Shown: piece after piece, positions 1-8,939 of the stretch
Layout of the letters: each line of letters starts with the position of its first letter
How positions within the stretch are numbered: position 1 is the first letter of the stretch
NCBI GenBank assembly: GCA_029263015.1
Contig: JAJCYI010000127.1
Span: 1 to 64,000, forward strand
Direction: 5' to 3'
Length of the DNA: 64,000 bases
From: Saprospiraceae bacterium
Lineage (GTDB): Bacteria; Bacteroidota; Bacteroidia; Chitinophagales; Saprospiraceae
The notes under the pieces: model-generated
Databases searched by the model: none
What the model saw: only the letters and a program-made list of their open reading frames with translations
Told to the model about the DNA's origin: nothing
Position numbers and translations under genes: made by a program

Positions 1-201
1 AAACCCGATTTTAACTATCAATAAGGCTTTAAAAATACCTTATCGATAAATAAACCAGGGTTGCTTCCAAATGTCATGTTTTACTGGTATTCTCAAACAA
101 ATCCCCGGTTTAAAAAGTAGTAAAGTCGAGATAAGGAACAATGCATAAATAAATTGACGTTCTTGGGTGGTTTATTTTTGAACTGTTCCTAAGCCGTTTG
201 A

Positions 202-573
202 CTACCAAACGTTTTCCAAATCTTTGCCAGAATATTTATGGTCACGCTGTGTCCAATAAGTATCAGGATGCCGCTTCAATTGCAAAGAATCCTTGTTGAA
301 CAGCTTGGAAATGAGGGCAATAGGAAACAGAAACAGGTAGAAAACGATGGATAGCAATACCCTAGACATTACCCAGCCCATCACTTCCGCTAATTTGTAC
401 CAAGCCCAATTGATCCAATTGGCAGCAATCGGAATAAACGCACCGATCAGCCCGATCGCTACTGCTGCAGTGACCAGCCCTTTTGTACCGTTTATGAACC
501 ACAGCACCAGCAGCCCCGTCATGATGACCAAGCAGGTCTGTTGCTGTTTTCCTTCAATGTTTATATTTTGCAT
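202..573 (-). CDS. SxtJ-family small membrane protein
   Basis: A 123-residue protein with hydrophobic segments at about residues 13-30, 33-52 and 67-90. The order of features (GWVMSRVLLSIVFYL, then a short basic loop, then a C-terminal DTYWTQR) is the pattern I know from SxtJ-family membrane proteins. These small inner-membrane proteins are usually encoded beside NodU/CmcH-type carbamoyltransferases, and their biochemical role is not established. Here a carbamoyltransferase lies about 3.4 kb upstream on the same strand and a DUF5989 gene lies immediately upstream, which supports the call. The start is the ATG at 573. It is probably the last gene, or near the last, of the polysaccharide locus; nothing recognisable follows in positions 1-201. 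Confidence 0.8.
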   Translation of the reverse strand: MQNINIEGKQQQTCLVIMTGLLVLWFINGTKGLVTAAVAIGLIGAFIPIAANWINWAWYKLAEVMGWVMSRVLLSIVFYLFLFPIALISKLFNKDSLQLKRHPDTYWTQRDHKYSGKDLENVW

Positions 574-740
574 TTTTAGAATATTTAGATTTTAGACAAT
601 AGCCCTGCTGACAGGCAGGCTTTAGACCATTTTAAATCTCCAGTAAAACAATTGGATGAGTTGGAAGGCACCACGCCAAGGCTGTGCTGCCCCAACTTTG
701 TCAGTCTTTTAAAACCGCAATGCCTAATTCGCATTGTTTT

Positions 741-890
741 CTAAAATAGGGTATAAATAAAAGGAGCGACAGCACTACTGCCACCAATGACGATGAGTAC
801 GCCGATCAGCAATAACACGAAGATGACTGGAAACAGCCACCATTTTTTTCTTTCTTTCATAAAATTCCAGAGGTCTTTCAAAAAATCCAT
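741..890 (-). CDS. DUF5989 family protein, 49 aa
   Basis: A tiny ORF of 49 codons from ATG at 890 to TAG at 741. It reads MDFLKDLWNFMKERKKWWLF and continues with one strongly hydrophobic helix, then GGSSAVAPFIYTLF at the C terminus. An amphipathic basic start, a single transmembrane helix and an S-A-VAPFIYTLF end match DUF5989, a small protein that travels with carbamoyltransferase and SxtJ genes. It lies 167 bp upstream of the SxtJ gene and about 100 bp downstream of the FkbM methyltransferase. Its function is unknown; a structural or accessory role for a membrane enzyme complex is only a guess. It is easily missed by gene callers with a length cut-off. Confidence 0.85.
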   Translation of the reverse strand: MDFLKDLWNFMKERKKWWLFPVIFVLLLIGVLIVIGGSSAVAPFIYTLF

Positions 891-989
891 ATCTATTGTT
901 TTTTGACCCGTCTTTGCTTTGGGGTGGTGTTCAGCAAGAAGTACAAGCCAAGGTTTATGAGTAATTTTTCCTAAAATCTAGACAAGCTC

Positions 990-2117
990 TTAGTCCGCCA
1001 CCGCGAAAAGTATTGTTTCCTCATGGTGGATGGTATAGTGCCCCAGGTAAAATTTATACCCCAAGCCCATGCCATGCAAAAATTGAGGGATGGTAAAAAA
1101 GTCGTCCAAGTCGTGATAAAGAGCGACCGCCAAGACTGGCTTGAAACGTTTGATCGTTTTTTCTGCCCCTTTTAGCGCTGAAAGTTCTGCGCCTTCTATG
1201 TCCAGTTTAATAAAATTTATTTTCTCCAACCCATCCCGCTCGACGAGGCCATCTATCGAAAGCGTTTTCGTTTTTCCAGTATAAGCGTCGGCTTCGTCAA
1301 AGAATACCTTGCTGGCAGGGCCATTATCAATGTAAAAAATATCTTGCCCACTTCCTGAATCGAGCGCGTTTTCCACTACTTGTATCCGTGGTTCAAGCTC
1401 AGGGTTCAGGGCCAGGTTTTTCCCCAAGATGTTCAAATTCCCTGGGATGAACTCAAAAGTAAAAACTTTGCCTTGCTCTCCTGCTTTGTCGGCAAAGTAC
1501 AATGCCGTATCGCCCCAGCACCCTCCGCCATCAATCACATAATCGCCCGGTTGGGCTTTCACATGAATGCTTTTGCCCTGGTATTCATATTGTTTTAAAA
1601 TAAAATCGGTATAGATTCCCTGGCTGTTGAAGTATAGTTCGATGGGATAACCCACTTCGTTGAGCCGGTGTTTGTACAATCGGAATATCTCAAATCCAGG
1701 GTCAATCACATCCGTCGTATCGGCCAATGTTTCCACTTTTTTGATACCTTCCCAATAGGCCGGGGAACTCAAAGGAAGTTTCACCCTTGTATTTCCCAAT
1801 ACCCGATATGCGCCGATGTCCAACAAAAGTTCTTTTGATTGTTCGTCCTCCAAAATGGAATAGAGGAAAGAAAAAGCATCCGAAACTTCGTCCAAATGGC
1901 CCACCACGTCCTCAAAAAACGAACTGCTGTACCTGCCGACTTTGCGGAGCACGCCCCTGGCAGATGTGCGTATCGTATCTTTTATGCCAGCCAATGCCGC
2001 CCTTTTGGCCAACCGATACCGATCGGCATTGTCGGTAAAATGGTTGGGGAGGTTGGAAAAAACCTTTTCTCTTAATCGGTCCCTGAATTGTTTCGTCACC
2101 GTGGTCGCTTCCGTCAT
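990..2117 (-). CDS. FkbM family methyltransferase
   Basis: 375 residues. The N-terminal 185 residues are helical and of unknown function. The C-terminal half is a class I SAM-dependent methyltransferase of the FkbM type, with the SAM-binding glycine motif DGGGCWGDTA at 196-205, an acidic strand end (FTFEFIP, about 219-225), and the FkbM signature FIKLDIEGAELSALKGA at about 303-319. FkbM enzymes O-methylate sugars or polyketides; in this setting a polysaccharide sugar hydroxyl is the likely target (inference). The gene interrupts the usual carbamoyltransferase-DUF5989-SxtJ neighbourhood together with the DUF262 gene upstream. The ATG at 2117 is the only good start; a 138-bp gap without visible signals separates it from the upstream gene. 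Confidence 0.85.
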   Translation of the reverse strand: MTEATTVTKQFRDRLREKVFSNLPNHFTDNADRYRLAKRAALAGIKDTIRTSARGVLRKVGRYSSSFFEDVVGHLDEVSDAFSFLYSILEDEQSKELLLDIGAYRVLGNTRVKLPLSSPAYWEGIKKVETLADTTDVIDPGFEIFRLYKHRLNEVGYPIELYFNSQGIYTDFILKQYEYQGKSIHVKAQPGDYVIDGGGCWGDTALYFADKAGEQGKVFTFEFIPGNLNILGKNLALNPELEPRIQVVENALDSGSGQDIFYIDNGPASKVFFDEADAYTGKTKTLSIDGLVERDGLEKINFIKLDIEGAELSALKGAEKTIKRFKPVLAVALYHDLDDFFTIPQFLHGMGLGYKFYLGHYTIHHEETILFAVAD

Positions 2118-2255
2118 TGCATTGATGTATTTGAGGGGGAAAATGGGCTTTTTACTGAAATATGAGTTTTGGGGAAATCGGTGAAAATTAAGTGGTGTAT
2201 TGTTTTATCGGCAGGGGCTTGGATAGAACATGAAAAACGCTTTGTTCGGCACAGT

Positions 2256-3950
2256 CTATATGTTCTTTTTTATTTTATCCAAGAGTAATTTTCCTCTGTG
2301 CTGAATAAATTCTATAAATCTATCTTCATTCCAAATCTGTTCCTCACTTGGGATTAGATGCCTTTTTGTATATGTATTTTTATTTTCTACATGATTCTCC
2401 ACCCATTCCTGAAAAGGTTTACCATTTTTCAAACCTCGATTTGTTCCAGAATCAAGTAATTGATAATTCTTTATACTATTTATCTTGTCCCAATCATATC
2501 CTTTTTGTAACAAAATTGATATTGGCATCACATGGTCGATATCTTGATTTCTGATTGTTTGGCTTTTGTCATAGATTAAATAAAACAAAAATATTCGGTC
2601 AAGTTCTTTCAACCTGTCTTCATTGTACTCTAATGAAAAAATGACTGGATGCCCTCTATAGGTATTAAATATTTCCGAGGTTGGAAATTTATTGTTTTTA
2701 TGGGTTTTTATTAACTCAAGTATTTTTCGAACCCCTGTTTTGTATGGTATCCAACCTGCCCCTTTGCTTCTAAACACTCCATTTAGCAAGGAGTTATAAA
2801 TCCAAATTTTCATCTCAAAAAAATCTATATTTCCTGAATCAAAATTGTCAAAATAGATTTTAATCTTAGAATTTTTTATTTCTTTATGATAAAGATGATA
2901 GGCTATAAAAAACAAAGGAACAAATGATCTATTTCCATCTTTATAGTAGTTATATAATTCCGAGTGAATTAAAAAATCTTTTAAAGATTTTAAAATCGCT
3001 TTAATCCTTTCTTTGTTCTTGATTGCAAAATCAGCATCTTTTGCTTCTATTGAAGCCATTTCTTTTTTATGATTGTCCTGCAATAAAAATATAAGTTTTA
3101 TCAAATTATCTTGAGACAAACCAATCTCCTCATACTCTTTCAAGATATCCTCTAAAAAAGATTCCATTTCCCATGCAAACCCCTTTAATATAGATGCCAC
3201 CAAATCAAATGGAGACAATTTTGTTCCTCCATCATTAAGTCTTCTAAATAATTCTACAATCTTTTGTTTATTTGCGACTTCATCAAAAGTCTTATTAATT
3301 ATCACTTTTGAAATACCAAGCGATTCCGCAGTAATGACGTTTTTATAGAATGCTTTCACATTTTTCCTTATATGAATTTCACGATCCTCAACGGATATTT
3401 TTTGAATTTTGATTATTTCATCTGCTACTTGATCTTCGTCATTAGTATCTTTTAATCGCCTTAAAAGACTACTTGCCAAATACCAATTATGGTCTTTTAT
3501 TTTTCTTTCTTCATCGTCTTTAGATTTATTTGGAAGGTGCAATTTGTTGTTCTCAAATTTAAATTCAAATTGTGAATTGTAGTTACTGTACAAATCAAAA
3601 TACATTACTTTTCCATTTATACTGCCCTTTAAACCTATGTAAAATGATTGTAGCCTTTGCTGTCCATCAATAACAAAAAACTGTTGCTGTGTAAGTTTGT
3701 CAACTGCACGAGAAGGAATAAAACTACCATCTTTAGTGAACGGCCGATAATTGAATAAAGGTTTACTTCCTTTTTCTTCTTCGATAACCATAATTCCGCC
3801 AAATGAATCTCCCTTTAAAAGAGTATCAAAAAGTAGTTCCATTTTTATTTCATCCCATACCAATTTCCTTTGAATTACGGGTAAAACAAATCTCTCATCT
3901 TCTATTTCATTTATTACGTCAGATATCCTATTTGATTTCCAAATTGCCAT
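2256..3950 (-). CDS. DUF262/DUF1524 putative nuclease (GmrSD-like)
   Basis: 564 residues with a DUF262 domain at the N terminus: LPVIQRKLVW at about 23-32, the ParB-like catalytic motif DGQQRL at 95-100, and RRLNDGGTKLSPFDLV further on. A DUF1524-like HNH end follows, with DIDHVMPIS at 470-478 (His473, Pro476) and a later asparagine-rich stretch. This is the layout of single-chain GmrSD-type modification-dependent nucleases and related anti-phage proteins. Whether this one restricts phage DNA is inference. It is visibly more AT-rich than the flanking FkbM and carbamoyltransferase genes and has no polysaccharide role, so it looks like a horizontally acquired cargo gene dropped into the locus. 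No partner methylase or helicase is adjacent. Confidence 0.8.
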   Translation of the reverse strand: MAIWKSNRISDVINEIEDERFVLPVIQRKLVWDEIKMELLFDTLLKGDSFGGIMVIEEEKGSKPLFNYRPFTKDGSFIPSRAVDKLTQQQFFVIDGQQRLQSFYIGLKGSINGKVMYFDLYSNYNSQFEFKFENNKLHLPNKSKDDEERKIKDHNWYLASSLLRRLKDTNDEDQVADEIIKIQKISVEDREIHIRKNVKAFYKNVITAESLGISKVIINKTFDEVANKQKIVELFRRLNDGGTKLSPFDLVASILKGFAWEMESFLEDILKEYEEIGLSQDNLIKLIFLLQDNHKKEMASIEAKDADFAIKNKERIKAILKSLKDFLIHSELYNYYKDGNRSFVPLFFIAYHLYHKEIKNSKIKIYFDNFDSGNIDFFEMKIWIYNSLLNGVFRSKGAGWIPYKTGVRKILELIKTHKNNKFPTSEIFNTYRGHPVIFSLEYNEDRLKELDRIFLFYLIYDKSQTIRNQDIDHVMPISILLQKGYDWDKINSIKNYQLLDSGTNRGLKNGKPFQEWVENHVENKNTYTKRHLIPSEEQIWNEDRFIEFIQHRGKLLLDKIKKNI

Positions 3951-4021
3951 TTTACGATTCTTTGTATTGTTTTTTTAATTGTATCGAACTTACTCATAAG
4001 TAGAGTAAACGCACCCATCAC

Positions 4022-5884
4022 CTAATCCAATTTAAACTCTTCCTGCCAATTGTCTTTCTGGTCCCACTCAGGCTGGGCTGTTTTCTCAAACAGGTAATTG
4101 CCGATCACGAGGTAGTCCATTTCGGTACGCATGAAACAACGGTACGCATCGTCGGGGGTGCAGACTATCGGCTCGCCCCGCACATTGAAGCTCGTGTTCA
4201 CGACCACCCCATATCCAGTCTGTTGTTTGAACTTGTCAATCAGTGTCCAATAGCGGGGGTTGGTCTCTTTATGGACGGACTGCACCCTCGCCGAAAAGTC
4301 AATATGCGTGATGGCGGGCATGTCCGAGCGGTTGATGTAAAGCCTGTCCATGAGCGGCAACTCAAAATAATTGTCGGGCAGTTCTGCCTTGCGCTCTTCT
4401 TGTATCGGCGCCACCAAAAGCATGTAGGGCGAATCCGAATCGAGGTTGAAATACTCCTGGGAATCCTCTGCCAAAACAGAAGGGGCGAAAGGCCGGAAAC
4501 TTTCCCGGTACTTGATTTTCAGGTTGAGTTTTTTCTGCATGTCCTTGTTCCTGACATCACCGATGATGCTCCTGCCGCCCAGCGCCCGGGGGCCAAATTC
4601 CATCCTCCCCTGCATCCATCCGATGGCATTCCCTTTGGCAATGTACCCAGCAGCCGATTCGGCCAATTTGTCGAAATCATCGAACTTGGTAAAGACCGCT
4701 TTGTATTTTTTGGCCATCTGCTCAATGTCCAAATACGAGTATTCCGGGCCCAGGTAAGAGCCTTCCATGCTATCCATTTTGCCGTTCAAACGGCGGTCTT
4801 GTTTGAAATACAGATAGTTGGCCGCCAGCGCAGCCCCAAGCGCACCCCCAGCATCACCAGCCGCAGGCTGGATAAAAACATTTTCAAAAATCTTGCGCTC
4901 CAGCAGCTTTCCATTGGCCACGCAGTTGAGTGCCACTCCGCCTGCCAGGCAGAGATTTTTCGACCCTGTAATCCGTTTCGCTTCTTCGGCCATCAGGAAA
5001 ACCACCTCCTCCGTTATCTGTTGGATGGTAAGCGCCAAGTCACAATGGTGCTGCTCCATTTCATCCTCTGGTTTTCTTGTCGGAAAGCCAAATAATTTTT
5101 TCCACTTGCGGTCCTTTACCATACGGAGCCCTGCTGCATAGTTGAAATAATCCTGGTTGAGCCAGATCGAACCGTCTTCTTTGATGTCGATCAATTCTTT
5201 TTTGATGATGGCTTTGTACTTTTCAATTTCTGGTGAAACGGGGTTGCCATAAGGCGCAAGTCCCATCAATTTATATTCACCTGAATTTACCCTAAAACCC
5301 AAAAAATAGGTAAATGCTGAATACAGCAGCCCCAGGGAATGTGGGAAATGCAGTTCCTTCACGATTTCCAAATCCTTGCCCTTGCCGTAACAGATGGAAG
5401 CCGTGGCCCATTCGCCCACACCGTCGAGGGTGAGGATGGCCGATTCTTCAAAATTACTTGGGTAAAATGCACTCGCAGCATGTGACAAGTGGTGCTCGGG
5501 AAAGAGCATTTTTACTTTCTTTTTAGAGAAATCCTGAATCTTCTCCAGTTCCTCATAAATGACCCTTTTGAGGAACATTTTTTCCCTGAGCCAAACGGGG
5601 ATGGCCGTGATGAAAGAACTCAGTCCTTTTGGTGAAAAACCATAATAGGTCTCCAATAAGCGCTCAAATTTGAGCAGCGGTTTGTCATAAAAAACGATGG
5701 CGTCCAATTCATCTATGCTGAACCCTGTCCATTCAAGGCAGTATTTTATGGCATTGGTTGGGAAACCAGGATCCTGCTTTTTGCGGGTGAAGCGTTCCTC
5801 TTGGGCTGCCGCCAACACCTTTCCATTTTCGGTGATCGCCGCGGCAGAGTCGTGATAAAATGCTGAAATTCCTAAAATCTTCAT
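4022..5884 (-). CDS. Carbamoyltransferase, NodU/CmcH family
   Basis: 620 residues, a usual length for the family. The N terminus MKILGISAFYHDSAAA and the motif HHLSHAASAFYPS (131-143) are the ATP/metal-binding signatures of the Kae1/HSP70-like domain that makes carbamoyl-adenylate from carbamoyl phosphate and ATP. GEYKLMGLAPYG and CLAGGVALNCVANGK follow, and the C-terminal domain holds EFGPRALGGRSIIGD and NTSFNVRGEPIV. Family members carbamoylate hydroxyls of sugars or small molecules, so a carbamoyl decoration on the exported glycan is likely here. It is followed on the strand by the DUF262 and FkbM genes and then by its usual companions DUF5989 and SxtJ. A 152-bp gap with a hairpin precedes it. 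Confidence 0.93.
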   Translation of the reverse strand: MKILGISAFYHDSAAAITENGKVLAAAQEERFTRKKQDPGFPTNAIKYCLEWTGFSIDELDAIVFYDKPLLKFERLLETYYGFSPKGLSSFITAIPVWLREKMFLKRVIYEELEKIQDFSKKKVKMLFPEHHLSHAASAFYPSNFEESAILTLDGVGEWATASICYGKGKDLEIVKELHFPHSLGLLYSAFTYFLGFRVNSGEYKLMGLAPYGNPVSPEIEKYKAIIKKELIDIKEDGSIWLNQDYFNYAAGLRMVKDRKWKKLFGFPTRKPEDEMEQHHCDLALTIQQITEEVVFLMAEEAKRITGSKNLCLAGGVALNCVANGKLLERKIFENVFIQPAAGDAGGALGAALAANYLYFKQDRRLNGKMDSMEGSYLGPEYSYLDIEQMAKKYKAVFTKFDDFDKLAESAAGYIAKGNAIGWMQGRMEFGPRALGGRSIIGDVRNKDMQKKLNLKIKYRESFRPFAPSVLAEDSQEYFNLDSDSPYMLLVAPIQEERKAELPDNYFELPLMDRLYINRSDMPAITHIDFSARVQSVHKETNPRYWTLIDKFKQQTGYGVVVNTSFNVRGEPIVCTPDDAYRCFMRTEMDYLVIGNYLFEKTAQPEWDQKDNWQEEFKLD

Positions 5885-5918
5885 ATTGAATAAAGTTGAT
5901 TTTTGCGTAAAAACGGAG

Positions 5919-5966
5919 GATTAATTTGTGGTGTAAAAATGAGATTAATTTGTAATATAAAAATGA
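5919..5966. repeat. 24-nt tandem duplication upstream of the carbamoyltransferase
   Basis: Two head-to-tail 24-nt copies at 5919-5942 and 5943-5966, both beginning GATTAATTTGT and ending AAAAATGA, with three internal mismatches by eye. They lie in the gap between asnB and the carbamoyltransferase and would form part of the leader of the latter. The role is unknown. Confidence 0.75.
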
Positions 5967-5979
5967 ATATAATCTTCCT

Positions 5980-6010
5980 CGATCGGATCGGCTAAGCGCC
6001 GGTCCGATCG
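5980..6010 (-). other. 13-bp stem hairpin between asnB and carbamoyltransferase
   Basis: CGATCGGATCGGC (5980-5992) and GCCGGTCCGATCG (5998-6010) pair over 13 positions with one G-T wobble and a 5-nt loop. It sits 27 bp after the asnB stop. No U-run follows on the minus strand, so it is more likely an mRNA-stabilising or attenuating hairpin inside the operon than a full terminator. Confidence 0.6.
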
Positions 6011-6036
6011 GGAACAGCGATCGAGAGCGGCATTTT

Positions 6037-7917
6037 TCATTCTATGCCCATCCGCTCAAGCCAATCCTCCAGCACGACGAATATCCAAATCCTGGACCAG
6101 AGGTAATCATTTTTTCCAGTTGAAAAGTCATGCCACAATCGATCTAGTAAATGAGGTGGAATTAGGCCACGCTCATTGAAATTATCTATCTGTTGTTTAC
6201 AAAAAGCACTCAGTTCACTTTTCATCCAGACTTTCCACGGCAGATTGAATCCTACTTTTGGCCTGAATACCACCTCGTCGGGGAGCAATGGGTGGAGCGA
6301 ATCCACGAGCAGTTTTTTTGTAAAAGTAAGTGGCTTCAACCTATCGGGGATTTGCACCACATACTCAACCAGGTCATGGTCGAAAAACGGAACACGGACT
6401 TCGAGGGCATGCGCCATGCTGAATTGGTCGGTATCCTTTAGTAACACATTTTGGGTATAAGTTGAAATGTCGGCGACGGTAAGTTGGCTGAGAAGGGGCA
6501 TTTCAGCAATGCCCTCTTGTGCCTGAATCAACTCTTTCACAGCATCATAAGGCTGACCACTCCCGTTAAACAACATTTTACCCAACTCTCTATTTGTCAA
6601 TACTTTACGAAAGGCTGGATAAACATCTTCGATGGCTCCGCTCGGTGCATTTGCCAGCTCACTGAAACGGCCTCGTTGGTGGCTTTTCAAAAACAAATTG
6701 GCGATGGCGGCACCAGCCCTTCGAACCCCCAAAGGCATGTGCCAGAGGATCGGATTCTTGTGCAACCGGATAAAATTTCCAAACAGTGGGTAGCCTCCAA
6801 ACAACTCATCGCCCCCAAGACCTGACAGGGCGACTGTGACCCCAGCTTCCTTCGTCTTTTTGGAAACGACATAAGTATTCACCCCATCGCCAGAGGGCGA
6901 ATCCATTGATTTCAAGGCCTCCGGCAAAGCATCCAGAAAATCACTCGGCTTGAGCAGTATCGGATGGTGGCTGGTTTTGTATCTTTTGGCAACGAGGCTG
7001 GAATATTGGCTCTCATCGTATTTCTTTTCTTCAAAAACCACGGAAAAAGTTTCAACTGGCTGCTCTGACACTTGCGCCATCAGTGCCACTATGGCCGAAG
7101 AATCTATGCCCCCTGAAAGAAAAGCGCCCAATGGGACATCGCTCACCAACCTTCGCTCCACCGATTGTAACATCAGGCGACGGACATTTTTTTTCACCAC
7201 ATCATAGTTTGAGAAATCGGGGTGCTTGCCATTTTCAACGTTCCTCTTTCCGCTCAAATCCCAATATTTCTCTTCTGTCAAAATGCCATTTTTGAAAATA
7301 GCAAAAGTGCCCGGCTTAAGCTGCCGCAAATTTTCTATCATCGTATTCGGGGCATGTACAGTCTGATAGGTGAGATAGTCGTAAAGTCCTTTCTTACTGA
7401 GTTTCCGGTCTACTAAACCGCTGGCCAATACAGCCCTTATTTCAGATGCAAAGATCAATTGCCCATCTTTTTCACAATAATACAATGGTTTGATCCCAAG
7501 CCTGTCGCGGGTAATGAACAGGCTTTTTTCATGGTCATCCCAAACTGCAAAAGCGAACATGCCAGCAAAATGATCCAGGCACTTCTCTCCCCAACGCATA
7601 TAAGCGGCAAGCACTACTTCCGTGTCGCTTTTGGTGCGGAAAGGATGTCCCGTCAGTTTGTTGCGGACTTCCCGGTAATTGTAAACCTCTCCATTGAATA
7701 TGAGTGCATATCTTTTATCGGCACTCCAAAACGGCTGGTTGGCTTCTTCCGACAGGTCAATAATGCTCAACCGAAGGTGTGCCAATGCTATGTCACCGTT
7801 CAAAAAGACCCCCTCTGCATCTGGGCCACGGTGGGCAATAGCGCGTGCCATTTGCCGAATGGCCTTGTCCTTCCCAGAAGGATCAAGCGTGGATACTATG
7901 CCAGCAATTCCGCACAT
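6037..7917 (-). CDS. asnB: Asparagine synthase (glutamine-hydrolysing)
   Basis: 626 residues, the full class II asparagine synthetase length. The N-terminal glutaminase has the catalytic Cys2 in MCGIAGI, then RGPDAEG (31-37), LAHLRLSIID and FNGEVYN. The synthetase domain has the ATP pyrophosphatase loop LSGGIDSSA (267-275). The family transfers glutamine amide nitrogen to a carboxylate. In surface-glycan loci AsnB-like enzymes often amidate uronic acids rather than make asparagine; which applies here cannot be told from sequence. The start is ATG at 7917, and the stop of the upstream glycosyltransferase lies inside the first codons (22-nt overlap), so translation is probably coupled. Confidence 0.93.
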   Translation of the reverse strand: MCGIAGIVSTLDPSGKDKAIRQMARAIAHRGPDAEGVFLNGDIALAHLRLSIIDLSEEANQPFWSADKRYALIFNGEVYNYREVRNKLTGHPFRTKSDTEVVLAAYMRWGEKCLDHFAGMFAFAVWDDHEKSLFITRDRLGIKPLYYCEKDGQLIFASEIRAVLASGLVDRKLSKKGLYDYLTYQTVHAPNTMIENLRQLKPGTFAIFKNGILTEEKYWDLSGKRNVENGKHPDFSNYDVVKKNVRRLMLQSVERRLVSDVPLGAFLSGGIDSSAIVALMAQVSEQPVETFSVVFEEKKYDESQYSSLVAKRYKTSHHPILLKPSDFLDALPEALKSMDSPSGDGVNTYVVSKKTKEAGVTVALSGLGGDELFGGYPLFGNFIRLHKNPILWHMPLGVRRAGAAIANLFLKSHQRGRFSELANAPSGAIEDVYPAFRKVLTNRELGKMLFNGSGQPYDAVKELIQAQEGIAEMPLLSQLTVADISTYTQNVLLKDTDQFSMAHALEVRVPFFDHDLVEYVVQIPDRLKPLTFTKKLLVDSLHPLLPDEVVFRPKVGFNLPWKVWMKSELSAFCKQQIDNFNERGLIPPHLLDRLWHDFSTGKNDYLWSRIWIFVVLEDWLERMGIE

Positions 7918-8939
7918 TCGGTCAGGTTTTGAGCTTGTCGCCCTGCTACTTTAAAATACAAGTCAGCATATTGTTGAGCAATTTTATCAGGATCGAACCT
8001 GTGGCAGTTCACAAACCCGTTTTCAATTAATTTATCCCGATAAGTTTCATCATTGATTAATTTAAGCACACCTTGCCTGATCGATTGCACGTCGTAGGGG
8101 TCAACCAATAAGCCAGCATCACCGGCAACTTCGGGCATGGATGAACAATTGCTTGTGAGCACTGGCCGTCCGACCGCATTTGCTTCCAAGATCGGCATAC
8201 CGAACCCCTCAAAAGTAGAAGCAAAACAGAGTATATCGCACTCCTCGTATTTCTTCCTCATTTCATCATCGGAGATATTGTGTACAGCCGTGTGCTCGAT
8301 TCCGTGCCTACTCAGTTTGTCTTTGTATTCTGGTGTTAATTTGCCGACTACTGACAGGTGGCAGTTGATACCTTCCAATGCTGCCATCAATCGCTCAAAA
8401 TTCTTGTTTGCCGTCATACCGACATGCAGCAGAATGGGTTTCTCAGTATTAAAAACTTTAGGCACTGGTTTGTACTTACTGGAAATGATAGTGGGAATAA
8501 TGACAATTTTTTGAGGGTCGCACCCTGTGAATTTTATGATTTCCTGTTTGGTCGCATTCGAAATGGCCACGACATATTTCACCTGGCGAACGGGAAGGTC
8601 AAACCAAAAAATTTTGAAAAATTGCCTGGCTAACCCGCTTTTTTGATGTAGCCCATAGCAATCGTGAATGGTCAGTATGGAATTGCTCTTCTTCAGCAAT
8701 AAGGCTAGGTAATGTACATCGCCCGTTACATGCTTCACATCGCCTTTCCATAAGGCTGCTTCAAGCACATTGTACAGCCGCATCCAAATGCCGTTGCTTG
8801 GATATTTTGAAATTTTGACAATACTCTTAATCGCTTTCGGAAGCCTCGAACGAGTATCCTTGAAAATGAACTCGATGCTGAAAGTGCCAAGCGAACGGGG
8901 CTTGCGATGGAGGAAAACAACTTCGAGACGTTCTTTCAA
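7896..8939 (-). CDS. Glycosyltransferase family 4
   Basis: 347 residues, GT-B fold. The C-terminal nucleotide-sugar-binding half has EKPILLHVGMTANKNFERL, then CDILCFASTFEGFGMPILEANAVGRPVLTSN in outline, the E-x7-E type signature of GT4 (EGFGMPILEA). It probably adds a sugar to the lipid-linked repeat unit on the cytoplasmic face. No ATG is available near the start: the reading frame is closed by a TAA four codons upstream of TTG at 8939, and this TTG overlaps the TGA stop of the polymerase gene (TTGA). That arrangement argues for a real TTG start with translational coupling. Confidence 0.85.
   Translation of the reverse strand: MKERLEVVFLHRKPRSLGTFSIEFIFKDTRSRLPKAIKSIVKISKYPSNGIWMRLYNVLEAALWKGDVKHVTGDVHYLALLLKKSNSILTIHDCYGLHQKSGLARQFFKIFWFDLPVRQVKYVVAISNATKQEIIKFTGCDPQKIVIIPTIISSKYKPVPKVFNTEKPILLHVGMTANKNFERLMAALEGINCHLSVVGKLTPEYKDKLSRHGIEHTAVHNISDDEMRKKYEECDILCFASTFEGFGMPILEANAVGRPVLTSNCSSMPEVAGDAGLLVDPYDVQSIRQGVLKLINDETYRDKLIENGFVNCHRFDPDKIAQQYADLYFKVAGRQAQNLTECAELLA

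Noticed and set aside
4223-5095. 290-codon plus-strand frame inside the carbamoyltransferase
   Set aside because: Shadow of a strongly conserved gene; its translation shows no domain and no start signal.
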